Positions 25,100-33,233 of a DNA stretch of 63,164 bases are shown here, in pieces. The position numbers and the translations under genes are program-made. Below the pieces are notes generated by a model. It did not search any database and had not been told where the DNA came from. It worked only from the letters and a program-made list of their open reading frames with translations. The first letter of the stretch is position 1; every line of letters begins with the position of its first letter. The stretch comes from Candidatus Peribacteraceae bacterium (GTDB lineage: Bacteria > Patescibacteriota > Gracilibacteria > Peribacterales > Peribacteraceae): assembly GCA_018062585.1 (NCBI GenBank), contig JAGORY010000001.1, positions 1 through 63,164 on the forward strand, in the 5' to 3' direction.

Positions 25100-25136
25100 C
25101 GTGTATGCCGCTGCCCTGTGAAAAAGAGGGGTTTTC

Positions 25137-25145
25137 TGCTATAAT
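25137..25145 (+). promoter_or_regulatory. Extended -10 promoter of membrane ATPase 2
   Basis: TGCTATAAT, a perfect extended -10 element. The leader to the ATG at 25226 is about 75 nt. Confidence 0.6.
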
Positions 25146-25225
25146 AATATGATTTTCTCTAACCCACACTGAACACACGTTTTCGCATCGCTGAATAAGG
25201 ATGTCGCGTCACAAAAACAGTTAGA

Positions 25226-27724
25226 ATGAAATCGGACATGCAGAACACTCTCATTGCCATCGGCATTCTGCTCTTGCTCGCCGGTATCGGCTGGTCCGTG
25301 CTCTGGGTCATGCGGTTCCTCGCCGACGTGAAGCGCGAGCGTGAGATGGTTTTCCTACAGGTTCTGATGCCCAAGAAAGAGAGTAAAGAGGACAAGGAAA
25401 TCGAATCCGAACAATTCGCGACCGGAAAAACATTCAAGGACGTTCTCGGAATCATGGATCATTTGTTCCAGACGCTCTCAAGCCTGAAGATCTCCGGCTT
25501 CAAGCGGTACTGGAAAGGATCGCATTTCTTTTCACTCGAATACGCGGCACTCGCCGGAGAAATCCTCACGTTTGTCGTCGCCCCCCGCCGCCTCATCCCG
25601 CTCATCGAAAAGCACCTCACGTCGTTCTATCCCGACGCCGTCATCGACATTGTGGAGGACTACAACATCTTCACGAAGCAATCGATGACTGCCGGCGCAT
25701 ACATGGTGCCCAGTAAGCCCTTCGTTTTGCCGTTTAAGAGTTACAACCAAATGAAGAGCGACCCATACAACGCACTCACGAATGCATTCAGCAAACTCAA
25801 AAGCGACGAAGGCGCCGCCATCCAGTTCGTTGTGCGTCCGGCAGGAGGTGGCTGGCAAAAGTCACTCCAGAAAGAAGCACAGAAGCTCATCAACCCCAAG
25901 AAGAACGGCGGCAAGTTTGCACTCTGGAATCCGCTATCGTGGATCGTGATGCTCATCGATATGTTCTCGGATGACAAGGACGTCCCGAAGGAAGGAGCAT
26001 CCGGCGAGCGCGTCTCGCAGCAGGTGGAAGAACTCAGCAAAGCAATCGATGAAAAGGCCAACTCGCCGGGTTTCTACACCACCATCCGTGTCCTGAGTTC
26101 CGCGCAAGATGAAGAGCGCGCTCAGTTAAACCTGGAAAGTATCGTCAGTAGCTTCAGCCAGTTCAATGACGTGCGCGGCAACAGTTTCCGCAAAACGAAA
26201 TTCCACTCCACGCCACGGCTTGTGTACGATTTCGTGCGTCGAACGCCGAGGAAGACCATCGCTCAGGCCTTGAGTTTCAAGACGATGCTGCTCGGTACCT
26301 CGGAACTCGCGACACTGTTTCACTTTCCGAGCATCAAGTACAACAAAGTGCAGAACATCAAGTGGCAAAACTTCAAAGTCGCTGCTGCGCCGAAGAATAT
26401 TTCGGATGAAGGCCTGTTCCTCGGTTACAACACATTCCGTGGCGAGCGCCGAAAGATCTTCATGAAGAACGACGACCGCTTCCGTCACTTCTACGTCATC
26501 GGACAGACCGGTACCGGTAAATCCTCCGTCATCCAGCTTATGGCGCGGCAGGACTTCCACAATAACAAAGGCATCTGTGTCGTGGATCCGCACGGTTCGC
26601 TCGTCGAGGACTTATTCCCCTACATTCCTCGCTCCCGCGCTGACGACATCATCTACTTCAACCCCTCGGACACCGAGCGTCCGATGGGACTCAACATGCT
26701 CGAAGGCCGCAACGAAGAGGAGCGCGACTTGATCGCCCTCGACGCGATGAACATGATGACGAAGATGTTCGGCGAAGAAATCTTCGGACCGCGCATCCAG
26801 GACTATTTCCGCAATGGCTGCTTAACGCTCATGGCCGACGAAGAAGAGGGAGGGGCCATTACGGACTTGGTGCGCCTGTTCACGGACGATGAGTGGCAGA
26901 AATATAAAGTGCAGAAAGTGAAGAATCCCATCGTGAAGTCCTTCTGGGACAAGCAGATGGCATCGACCGGTCAGCGCGAAAAGCAGGAAATGATCCCCTA
27001 CTTCGCGGCGAAGTTCGGTCAGTTCACGACGAACACCCTTATCCGCAACATCGTGGGACAGGTGAAAAGTTCGTTCGACTTCTCGGACGTCATGGACAAC
27101 AAGAAGATTCTGCTCATGAACCTGTCAAAAGGTTTGATCGGCGACATCAACTCGAAACTGCTCGGTATGATCATCGTGAATAAGATCCAAGTCGCCGCCA
27201 TGCGCCGCCAGCGCGAAGCCGCAGCCGCTCGTGAAGACTTCTTCCTCTACATCGATGAATTCCAGAACTACGTCACCGACTCCATCGAATCCATTCTCTC
27301 GGAAGCGCGCAAGTACCGCCTCGGGCTCATCATCGCCCACCAGTATCTGGATCAGCTCGAGAAAGACAGCAAGCTCTCGGGCAACGTAAAGCTCAAGGGC
27401 GCCGTCTTCGGCAACGTCGGAACGATGATGTTCTATAAGATCGGTCCGCAGGACGCCGAGTTCTGCGCTAAGGAAATGCGCCCAGTGTTCTCGGAATCAG
27501 ACCTCGTGAACTTGGATGCATTCAAAGGCTGCATGAAACTGTCCGTCGACAGTCAGCCCAGTCAGCCGTTCTCCATCGAAATCCCGAAGCCGTGGCAGGA
27601 TACCTCGTACGTCAAAGATGCGAAGGCGGTGGAAGCGTTCAAGCAGCTCTCGCGACTGAAGTACGGACGCGATAAGGATTTCATCGGTCGGGAGATCGTC
27701 CGCAGAATCGGCAACGGCATGTGA
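25226..27724 (+). CDS. Membrane-anchored VirD4/TraG-like AAA ATPase, paralog 2
   Basis: This 832-residue protein is a paralog of the 2785-5397 product and shares order and motifs along its length. It has one N-terminal membrane helix (about 8-30), a 370-residue central region, Walker A GQTGTGKS (426-433), VDPHGSL and Walker B FLYIDEFQ (673-680). Shared blocks include PSD.ERPMGLN and TGQREK.EMIPYF.AKFG. ATG 25238 (MQNTLIAIG) is an alternative start and lies ten bases after a TAGAAT. It probably forms a hexameric motor at the inner face of the membrane; the substrate is unknown. Confidence 0.82.
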   Translation: MKSDMQNTLIAIGILLLLAGIGWSVLWVMRFLADVKREREMVFLQVLMPKKESKEDKEIESEQFATGKTFKDVLGIMDHLFQTLSSLKISGFKRYWKGSHFFSLEYAALAGEILTFVVAPRRLIPLIEKHLTSFYPDAVIDIVEDYNIFTKQSMTAGAYMVPSKPFVLPFKSYNQMKSDPYNALTNAFSKLKSDEGAAIQFVVRPAGGGWQKSLQKEAQKLINPKKNGGKFALWNPLSWIVMLIDMFSDDKDVPKEGASGERVSQQVEELSKAIDEKANSPGFYTTIRVLSSAQDEERAQLNLESIVSSFSQFNDVRGNSFRKTKFHSTPRLVYDFVRRTPRKTIAQALSFKTMLLGTSELATLFHFPSIKYNKVQNIKWQNFKVAAAPKNISDEGLFLGYNTFRGERRKIFMKNDDRFRHFYVIGQTGTGKSSVIQLMARQDFHNNKGICVVDPHGSLVEDLFPYIPRSRADDIIYFNPSDTERPMGLNMLEGRNEEERDLIALDAMNMMTKMFGEEIFGPRIQDYFRNGCLTLMADEEEGGAITDLVRLFTDDEWQKYKVQKVKNPIVKSFWDKQMASTGQREKQEMIPYFAAKFGQFTTNTLIRNIVGQVKSSFDFSDVMDNKKILLMNLSKGLIGDINSKLLGMIIVNKIQVAAMRRQREAAAAREDFFLYIDEFQNYVTDSIESILSEARKYRLGLIIAHQYLDQLEKDSKLSGNVKLKGAVFGNVGTMMFYKIGPQDAEFCAKEMRPVFSESDLVNLDAFKGCMKLSVDSQPSQPFSIEIPKPWQDTSYVKDAKAVEAFKQLSRLKYGRDKDFIGREIVRRIGNGM

Positions 27725-27745
27725 GCACAGAAGCGTAGGCTCGTA

Positions 27746-27768
27746 AGCAGACTCGACTTTCTGCTCTT
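27746..27768. terminator. Possible terminator between convergent genes
   Basis: AGCAGA and TCTGCT arms with CTTT after them, in the short gap between ATPase 2 and the sortase stop. The stem is only six base pairs. Confidence 0.35.
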
Positions 27769-28955
27769 TACCGGAGCGCGATCGTCTCCACAGGAACCGC
27801 ATACACGAGCAATCTCTGCGCGATACTGTCTGGCGGCCAGCAGGTGTAGAGGATGAGTTGCTCGCCTTTGTCGTCCGGTTCGAAAGCCGTTTTGTCACTG
27901 GCGTCGATCGTCCTTTTTTGCGACACCCTGTACACGTGCAGCTTCCCTTCATACGTAACATAGATCATCGCACCTTCCTGCACTTCGTTGATGGTCCGGA
28001 AAATCTTGGTGAATTGCGATAAGTCCCACGGGTAGCCGCTCGAGTGTCCGTAAATCATGACTTTGCTACCTTTTCCGGGATAGGCGAAGAGATGACCAAC
28101 ACCGGTCTGGAGCACCTCGAGTACTCCATTCTGGGTGAACGGGTCAGAGGGGTGAGTGATCGTGAGATCGACGATCCCGATGGAAGGAATGCTGATGGCG
28201 AACGGTTTCTGGGACGCGAACTGCGCGGAAGCCGTCGCCTGCACTGCGCCTGATACCGGAGCGGGAGGAGCGCCTCCGTTCACACTGAGTTGGACCGCAT
28301 TCGTCGTCTGTGCCGCAGGTCCTCCAAAAGAAGCGACGTTCTGCAGATGAACTTCGCGCATGCGGTACACGAGGTCGAATAACTGGCCCCGCGTCATGTA
28401 GTTACCGACTTCGAGACGGCTACCCGGCATCACGGCATTGCGTGAAAGCGCGACGCTGACGTTTCCGGCGTACCACTGATTTGGCTGGTTCGGGAGATCG
28501 GCTGAACTCAGGAACGGAGCGGACGCTGTCGGTTCACCGTAGGCACGGGTGACCATCGCCACTGCTTCGGCGACTTTCACGCCGCCTTGCGGGAAGAACG
28601 TTCCGTCGGGATATCCTTTGATCAAACCAAAACGAAAACCTGTTTCGACGTAGGGAGCGTACCACTCGGACTGCACGACATCCGGAAACAGTGAGATGGG
28701 AGGAAGCGCGGCCCTCGTCTTCTCAACTTCGAGAGCGTATTTGTTCTGAGCAAGCAGGATGATCTTCAGGGCTTCGGCACGATTCACGCGGTCATTGAGG
28801 CGTACGTTGCCGCCTCCGTCGATGACGCCGGCGCTGCTTAAGGACACGACAGCGTTGGTGTAGGCACTCTGATCAACATACTGAGCGAACGCAGCAGACA
28901 TGCCATTCACGAGGAATGTCAGGGTCAATGCTGCGGTCAAGACTTGACGTTTCAT
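27768..28955 (-). CDS. SLH-sortase fusion protein
   Basis: This 395-residue exported protein starts at ATG 28955. A signal peptide (1-24, ending AAFA) precedes SLH-like repeats (about 27-200; FPDVVQSEWYAPYVETGF and GYPDGTFFPQGGVKVAEAV are the clearest). A linker follows, then a sortase domain (about 250-395) with His304 in IYGHSSGYPW, Cys372 in LYTCWPP and Arg381. Sortases join surface proteins to the wall or to pilins. The fusion to SLH repeats implies the enzyme itself is tethered to the surface layer. No LPxTG-like substrate was spotted in the window. Confidence 0.9.
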   Translation of the reverse strand: MKRQVLTAALTLTFLVNGMSAAFAQYVDQSAYTNAVVSLSSAGVIDGGGNVRLNDRVNRAEALKIILLAQNKYALEVEKTRAALPPISLFPDVVQSEWYAPYVETGFRFGLIKGYPDGTFFPQGGVKVAEAVAMVTRAYGEPTASAPFLSSADLPNQPNQWYAGNVSVALSRNAVMPGSRLEVGNYMTRGQLFDLVYRMREVHLQNVASFGGPAAQTTNAVQLSVNGGAPPAPVSGAVQATASAQFASQKPFAISIPSIGIVDLTITHPSDPFTQNGVLEVLQTGVGHLFAYPGKGSKVMIYGHSSGYPWDLSQFTKIFRTINEVQEGAMIYVTYEGKLHVYRVSQKRTIDASDKTAFEPDDKGEQLILYTCWPPDSIAQRLLVYAVPVETIALR

Positions 28956-28965
28956 AGGATGAGTT

Positions 28966-28993
28966 ATTTTAATCATTTTACAGATTTTGTCAA
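28966..28993 (-). promoter_or_regulatory. Promoter of the SLH-sortase gene, leaderless type
   Basis: On the minus strand: TTGACA (28993-28988), 16-bp spacer, TAAAAT (28971-28966), then ten bases to the ATG at 28955. Confidence 0.7.
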
Positions 28994-29051
28994 TAGCAGC
29001 CATGCGATGAAAAACAGCCACAAAACAGAAGACGTACAGAGTTCGAATGCA

Positions 29052-29073
29052 TTACAAAAGAGTCATTTTGTAA
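29052..29073. promoter_or_regulatory. Inverted repeat between the divergent sortase and hydrolase genes
   Basis: TTACAAAA-gagtca-TTTTGTAA, perfect eight-base arms. It lies upstream of both divergent genes and may be an operator. No cognate regulator is next to it. Confidence 0.4.
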
Positions 29074-29125
29074 CGTTTGACGGCATGGTTCGTCATACCT
29101 GTCGGACTCCACTCCCCCCAACCCT

Positions 29126-30112
29126 ATGCAGAAAATGCGGACTCGTCTTTGTCGGCTCCAAGACAAGAGACTTCTGGAGTACGCCGAGTTTGGCGATCCG
29201 AACGGAATGCCCGTCATGTTCTTCCACGGATTCATGGGCTCATGCCAGCAGGCTGTGCTTGCACATGCGAATGCACTTGAAGAGGGAGTGAGAATCATCG
29301 CCCCCAACCGTCCCGGCATCGGTAGGTCATCGCCGGCAACATTCAAAACCATGACCGAATATGCTTCGGACATCCGACAACTTGCGGATAAACTCGGCAT
29401 TAGACGTTTCGCCGTCATCGGCACGTCGGCAGGCGGATGTTTCGCGCTCGCGTGCGGGCAAAGCCTTCCTAGGCGCGTACGACTCGTCGGCGTCGTCGGA
29501 GGAATCGGCCCACTGAATGTCATGCATAACCTTCAGCAGATGACGCTCTTTCGGAGAACATTCCTCCGAGGCTGCCACGGTTATCCAAGCGTCGCTCGCT
29601 ACGGCATCGCCGCGTTCTTTCTCTTTTGCAAACATTGGCCGCGCTTGTCGTACAGCTGGCTCATCAAGACCTCATCTGTTATCGATGTCCAGATGATGTC
29701 CCGTAAGGACCTCACGCAAGCGCTGTGGTGGGACCATCAAAACGTCTTCCTGCAGAAAAACGGCATCGAGGGAATGCTTCTCGAAACGCGGCTCTACTTC
29801 CACTGGGGATTCGACCTCAAGAATTTCCCCAAAAAAACACGTGTGATCTTCTGGCACGGAAAAGAAGATCCGATCCTGCCGTGGTCCGTGATCCGCGAGA
29901 TGGCGGAACCGATCGCGCGATCTGAAGGAATTCTCTATTCCGGCGGCCACCTCACGTTCCTGATGAACCGTACGGACGTTGTTCTGAAACGCATGAAACA
30001 CGAATGGCGCAAAACAGAACCGACGTTCACCGCCCCTCGTTCGTTCGGTACCACGGGACTGCAGATGCGCGACTTTATTTCCGGCGCCGTACCGAGCGCC
30101 CGTTCGGCATAA
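29126..30112 (+). CDS. Alpha/beta hydrolase
   Basis: This 328-residue enzyme has the alpha/beta hydrolase fold. It shows the oxyanion segment FFHGFMGS, nucleophile elbow GTSAGG (Ser about 93), acid DPILP after FWHGKE, and the catalytic His in SGGHLTFL. A cap region lies between about residues 125 and 230. It may be an esterase or lipase; no substrate can be assigned. The downstream glycosyltransferase starts six bases after the stop, so the two are likely cotranscribed. The start could also be the second Met at codon 4. Confidence 0.85.
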   Translation: MQKMRTRLCRLQDKRLLEYAEFGDPNGMPVMFFHGFMGSCQQAVLAHANALEEGVRIIAPNRPGIGRSSPATFKTMTEYASDIRQLADKLGIRRFAVIGTSAGGCFALACGQSLPRRVRLVGVVGGIGPLNVMHNLQQMTLFRRTFLRGCHGYPSVARYGIAAFFLFCKHWPRLSYSWLIKTSSVIDVQMMSRKDLTQALWWDHQNVFLQKNGIEGMLLETRLYFHWGFDLKNFPKKTRVIFWHGKEDPILPWSVIREMAEPIARSEGILYSGGHLTFLMNRTDVVLKRMKHEWRKTEPTFTAPRSFGTTGLQMRDFISGAVPSARSA

Positions 30113-30118
30113 ATTCCC

Positions 30119-30961
30119 ATGACCATCGACTCCCCTCTCCTCGGCATTCCCACAAGCATCCGGCGTCTGCAGCGTTTCGGCGTCGGAAATTTTACGAACG
30201 CGCAGATCGAGAAAAAATGTGCGTTCATCCACGGCATCATGGAGAAGCGAATGAACCCAGAGCGACCACTGTTTTCGGTCGCTATCCCAGCACACAAAGA
30301 AACCGGATACCTGCTCGCCACCCTCCGCTCGCTCGCCGAGCAGACGAATCAGAATACTGAGTTCATCGTTGTCTGCAACGGCGAGCAACGCGGCAGTCCG
30401 ACGGAACGGATGGCGAAAGCGGCTGGATTCAAAGTCATTAGTCTCCGCAAAGGCGGCATTGCTCGCGCACGTCAGTCCGGACTCATGGCCGCTCGGGGTA
30501 CGATCGTCGTTACGACCGACGCCGATACGGTCCATCTTCCGACGTGGATGGATGCCATAGCCGCTGACTGGAAAACCGAGACCGAGACGCCGCGTGTCGC
30601 CGGGTTCGGACCCGTGCATGCCCTCTCGCCATCGCTTGTGTATCAGGTAAGTAGCAGCGTACAAAACATGATGCGCAGCATGCAGGGACGACACTTCTTC
30701 TTCTCGGCGGCGGAAGCCAACTCGTGGTATCTGCGCTCCGCGGCACTGAGTCTCGGTGGATACGAAACCGAATCCAACTACTTCGAAGGATCCATCCTCC
30801 TCAAAAAACTCGCAGACCTCGGCGACCTCCGATGCGCAACCGATAAGCGCGCGGGCGTGTACGCATCGGACAGACGAACGATTTCAGAGCGGATGAAAGC
30901 GGGTACCCAGTACATGTTCGGCATCAGCTCGGATCGGATGCGCTACGCGGTCGTCCGCTGA
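30119..30961 (+). CDS. Family 2 glycosyltransferase
   Basis: This 280-residue GT-A fold enzyme has the GT2 start FSVAIPAHKETGYLLATLRSL (near residue 50), the donor-binding and metal motif TTDADTVH, and a C-terminal segment with GGYETESNYFEG. The first 45 residues are an extra N-terminal extension. GT2 enzymes transfer sugars to lipids, polysaccharide or protein. The alpha/beta hydrolase just upstream suggests a small envelope-modification unit. Its 3' end overlaps the end of the convergent flavoprotein gene by 19 bp. Confidence 0.87.
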   Translation: MTIDSPLLGIPTSIRRLQRFGVGNFTNAQIEKKCAFIHGIMEKRMNPERPLFSVAIPAHKETGYLLATLRSLAEQTNQNTEFIVVCNGEQRGSPTERMAKAAGFKVISLRKGGIARARQSGLMAARGTIVVTTDADTVHLPTWMDAIAADWKTETETPRVAGFGPVHALSPSLVYQVSSSVQNMMRSMQGRHFFFSAAEANSWYLRSAALSLGGYETESNYFEGSILLKKLADLGDLRCATDKRAGVYASDRRTISERMKAGTQYMFGISSDRMRYAVVR

Positions 30962-32199
30962 TCAGCAGCGCTGGAGCCGGCTACGTATCCGGTCGTCCAG
31001 CAGATCTGGAGACTAAAGCCTCCGGACGGACGATCAAAATCCAGAATGTCACCAGCGAGGAAGAGGTTTCTGAATTTCTTGGAACGCATCGTCTTGAACT
31101 CGACTTCTTTGAGGTCCACTCCGCCGCCAGTCACGACGGCTTTGTCTTCACCCAGCAGACCCGACACTGACATCGGGAAATCTTTCAGTAGTGCCCCGAA
31201 TGCAAGCCGATCCTCCCGCGTAAGCTGATGGAGCGGAACCGCAAAATCGATGCCTGCAAGCGAAAGAATGACATGACCCAGCCGCGGCTGCACGAGTTCG
31301 CCGATGTTGTTTTTGATCATCTTGTTTTTGCCTTTCTCAAAGACTTCGATGATGTGTTTATCGAGAGCCCCCGGATCGAACGTCGGAAAAAGGTCGAGCG
31401 AGAGTGTGACGGGACCGGTCTTCAAGAGTGTGCCGATGTTCTTGCTCATATTGAGGACCATCGGGCCACTGAGGCCGATGTGGGTGAAGAGCATTTTTCC
31501 GGTTTTCGATTCATGCTTCGTCGTTCCCTGAAAAACGGTGAGCTTCGCATTCTTGAGGCTGATGCCAGCAACATCTTTGATCCACGGGTTTCGGATCGTG
31601 ATGGGAACGAGTGCCGCCTCCTGCTCGATGACGGTGTGACCAAGCTTTTTCATCCACACAAATCCATCGCCGGTAGAACCGGTTTCAGGATGCGATTTAC
31701 CACCGGTTGCTAGAATGTAATTCTTGGCTACCAGAGATCCTGCATCATGAATAACTTTTGTGATCAATCCGTCGTCTGCTTCGATTCCCTTCACCGTGAC
31801 ACCAGTTAGTACCTGTACTTTGCCTTGGGCCATGGAAGCGGCCAGAACGTTTCGGACATCGGCAGCGTTATCGGTCACCGGAAACGCGCGCTGTTCGGGC
31901 TCGATCTTCAGCTTCAATCCCTTCGATTCAAAGAAATCCCACGTTGCTTGTGCGTCAAACTGCGAGAACGTGGAGTAGAGCGACTTCCCTTTTTTGCCGT
32001 ACCTATCGACGAGCGTATGGGTATCAAACTCGGCATTGAGAATATTGCAGCGACCGCCACCCGAGATCAGGAGCTTCTTTCCGAGTCCCGGATTTTTCTC
32101 GAGCAGAATGACCGTAGCCCCCAGTTCGGCCGCCCGAGCCGCAGCCATCATTCCCGCCGGTCCCCCGCCGATGACCGCGATATCATAATTCTTATCCAT
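30943..32199 (-). CDS. HI0933-family FAD-dependent oxidoreductase (flavoprotein)
   Basis: This 418-residue protein belongs to the HI0933/YhiN/BaiN flavoprotein family. The N-terminus has the dinucleotide motif IAVIGGGPAGMMAAARAAE, then LLISGGGRCN, and near the end the signature GGVDLKEVEF and LAGDILDFDRPSGGFSLQ. The start is taken as ATG 32199; ATG 32214 would add five residues and overlap the divergent start region. The family is of poorly defined redox function, with some members acting on bile-acid or lipid substrates. The minus-strand open frame runs on upstream to 32919, but that part is antisense to the methyltransferase. Confidence 0.93.
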   Translation of the reverse strand: MDKNYDIAVIGGGPAGMMAAARAAELGATVILLEKNPGLGKKLLISGGGRCNILNAEFDTHTLVDRYGKKGKSLYSTFSQFDAQATWDFFESKGLKLKIEPEQRAFPVTDNAADVRNVLAASMAQGKVQVLTGVTVKGIEADDGLITKVIHDAGSLVAKNYILATGGKSHPETGSTGDGFVWMKKLGHTVIEQEAALVPITIRNPWIKDVAGISLKNAKLTVFQGTTKHESKTGKMLFTHIGLSGPMVLNMSKNIGTLLKTGPVTLSLDLFPTFDPGALDKHIIEVFEKGKNKMIKNNIGELVQPRLGHVILSLAGIDFAVPLHQLTREDRLAFGALLKDFPMSVSGLLGEDKAVVTGGGVDLKEVEFKTMRSKKFRNLFLAGDILDFDRPSGGFSLQICWTTGYVAGSSAADQRTTA

Positions 32200-32239
32200 A
32201 TGGTCAGAATACATGAGCAATGAAAGGTACACTGCACGC

Positions 32240-33094
32240 ATGAACGAATACTCGCTCCTCGATTTCAGCCACGGTGAACGCCTAGAACAATGGGGACCGT
32301 ACCGCCTGAGGCGCCCTGATCCGACGACGGCGGGCTCGGTACAGGAAAAGCCAGAGCTGTGGGAAGATGCCGACGCCGCGTACATCGGCGAAAAGGGCAA
32401 AGGCGAATGGGTCAGGAAAAAACCGGTCCCGGAGCACTGGCCGGTGACGTTCGGCGATATCAAACTCCTTGCGCGCCTCGCTCCGTACAAGCACACCGGA
32501 ATATTTCCCGAGCAACAGCAGAACTGGGACTGGGCCAGAGCCGAAGCGAAAAAACTCGCCCGCCCGCTCACGATCCTCAACCTCTTTGCGTATACCGGTG
32601 GTGCCTCCGTAGCACTCGCGAAAGACGGCCACTTCGTGACGCATGTTGATTCATCGCGACCTTCCATCGGCTGGGCGAAAGAGAACGCGCTGCTCAATGC
32701 CATCGGCACAGACCGCATCCGCTGGATGCTCGAGGACGCGCCGACGTTTGTAGCTAAAGAAGTGAAGCGCGGCAAAAAGTATGACGCCGTGATCCTAGAT
32801 CCTCCTGCGTACGGCCATGGAGTATCCGGCAAAACGTGGCGGGTCGAGCGCGATCTTGCGCCGCTTCTGGAAAATTGCGCGCTACTGCTCTCCGAGTCAC
32901 CCTCGTTCATCGTGCTCAACGGCTACGGCCACTCGGATACTCCGGAAAGCTTTCATCGGCTCCTCACGGCGATCATCCATGCGAAAACAACGCAGAAAAA
33001 CTTTCTGCTCTCGGCGCGCGAACTCACGCTCAAGACCGACGACGGACGAACACTTGAAACCGGCATTGTTGCGCGGTGTGGGTTCTCGCGCTAA
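32240..33094 (+). CDS. Class I SAM-dependent methyltransferase (RlmI-like family)
   Basis: This 284-residue protein resembles the COG1092/RlmI group of rRNA methyltransferases. It has the SAM site LNLFAYTGGASVALAKDG, acidic HVDSSRPSIGWAKENA and the catalytic loop VILDPPAYGHG. The N-terminal PUA domain of RlmI is absent or replaced by about 95 unrecognised residues. The start is ATG 32240 (six bases after a TACACT box); ATG 32213 would overlap the upstream start of the divergent flavoprotein. The substrate (rRNA or other) is inferred only from the family. Confidence 0.82.
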   Translation: MNEYSLLDFSHGERLEQWGPYRLRRPDPTTAGSVQEKPELWEDADAAYIGEKGKGEWVRKKPVPEHWPVTFGDIKLLARLAPYKHTGIFPEQQQNWDWARAEAKKLARPLTILNLFAYTGGASVALAKDGHFVTHVDSSRPSIGWAKENALLNAIGTDRIRWMLEDAPTFVAKEVKRGKKYDAVILDPPAYGHGVSGKTWRVERDLAPLLENCALLLSESPSFIVLNGYGHSDTPESFHRLLTAIIHAKTTQKNFLLSARELTLKTDDGRTLETGIVARCGFSR

Positions 33095-33129
33095 AAAGCG
33101 GCTTTCCTCCCTCCGCCCTCACCTCCCGT

Positions 33130-33162
33130 CCTCCTCTCCTGCCGATGGGGCCGGAGAGGAGG
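33130..33162. repeat. GC-rich hairpin between convergent genes
   Basis: CCTCCTCTCC and GGAGAGGAGG, perfect ten-base arms around a 13-nt loop. No T-run follows. It could be a transcription block or a degenerate relative of the GC-rich nested repeats. Confidence 0.45.
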
Positions 33163-33186
33163 GGGCCCGTGTTCTCGTACAACAGC

Positions 33187-33210
33187 AAAAGACCGGTGCA
33201 TAGCCCGGTC
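33187..33210 (-). terminator. Terminator of the subtilase gene
   Basis: Minus strand: GACCGG-gctatgca-CCGGTC followed by TTTT. Confidence 0.55.
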
Positions 33211-33233
33211 CTCGCTTCGGCGATGAAAGATAA

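Noticed and set aside
29672..30694. 340-codon minus-strand frame opposite the hydrolase and glycosyltransferase genes
   Set aside because: It spans two recognised genes on the other strand and has no domain of its own.
32200..32919. Minus-strand extension of the flavoprotein frame upstream of its start
   Set aside because: It is antisense to the methyltransferase, and the conserved flavoprotein begins at MDKNYDIAVIGG.
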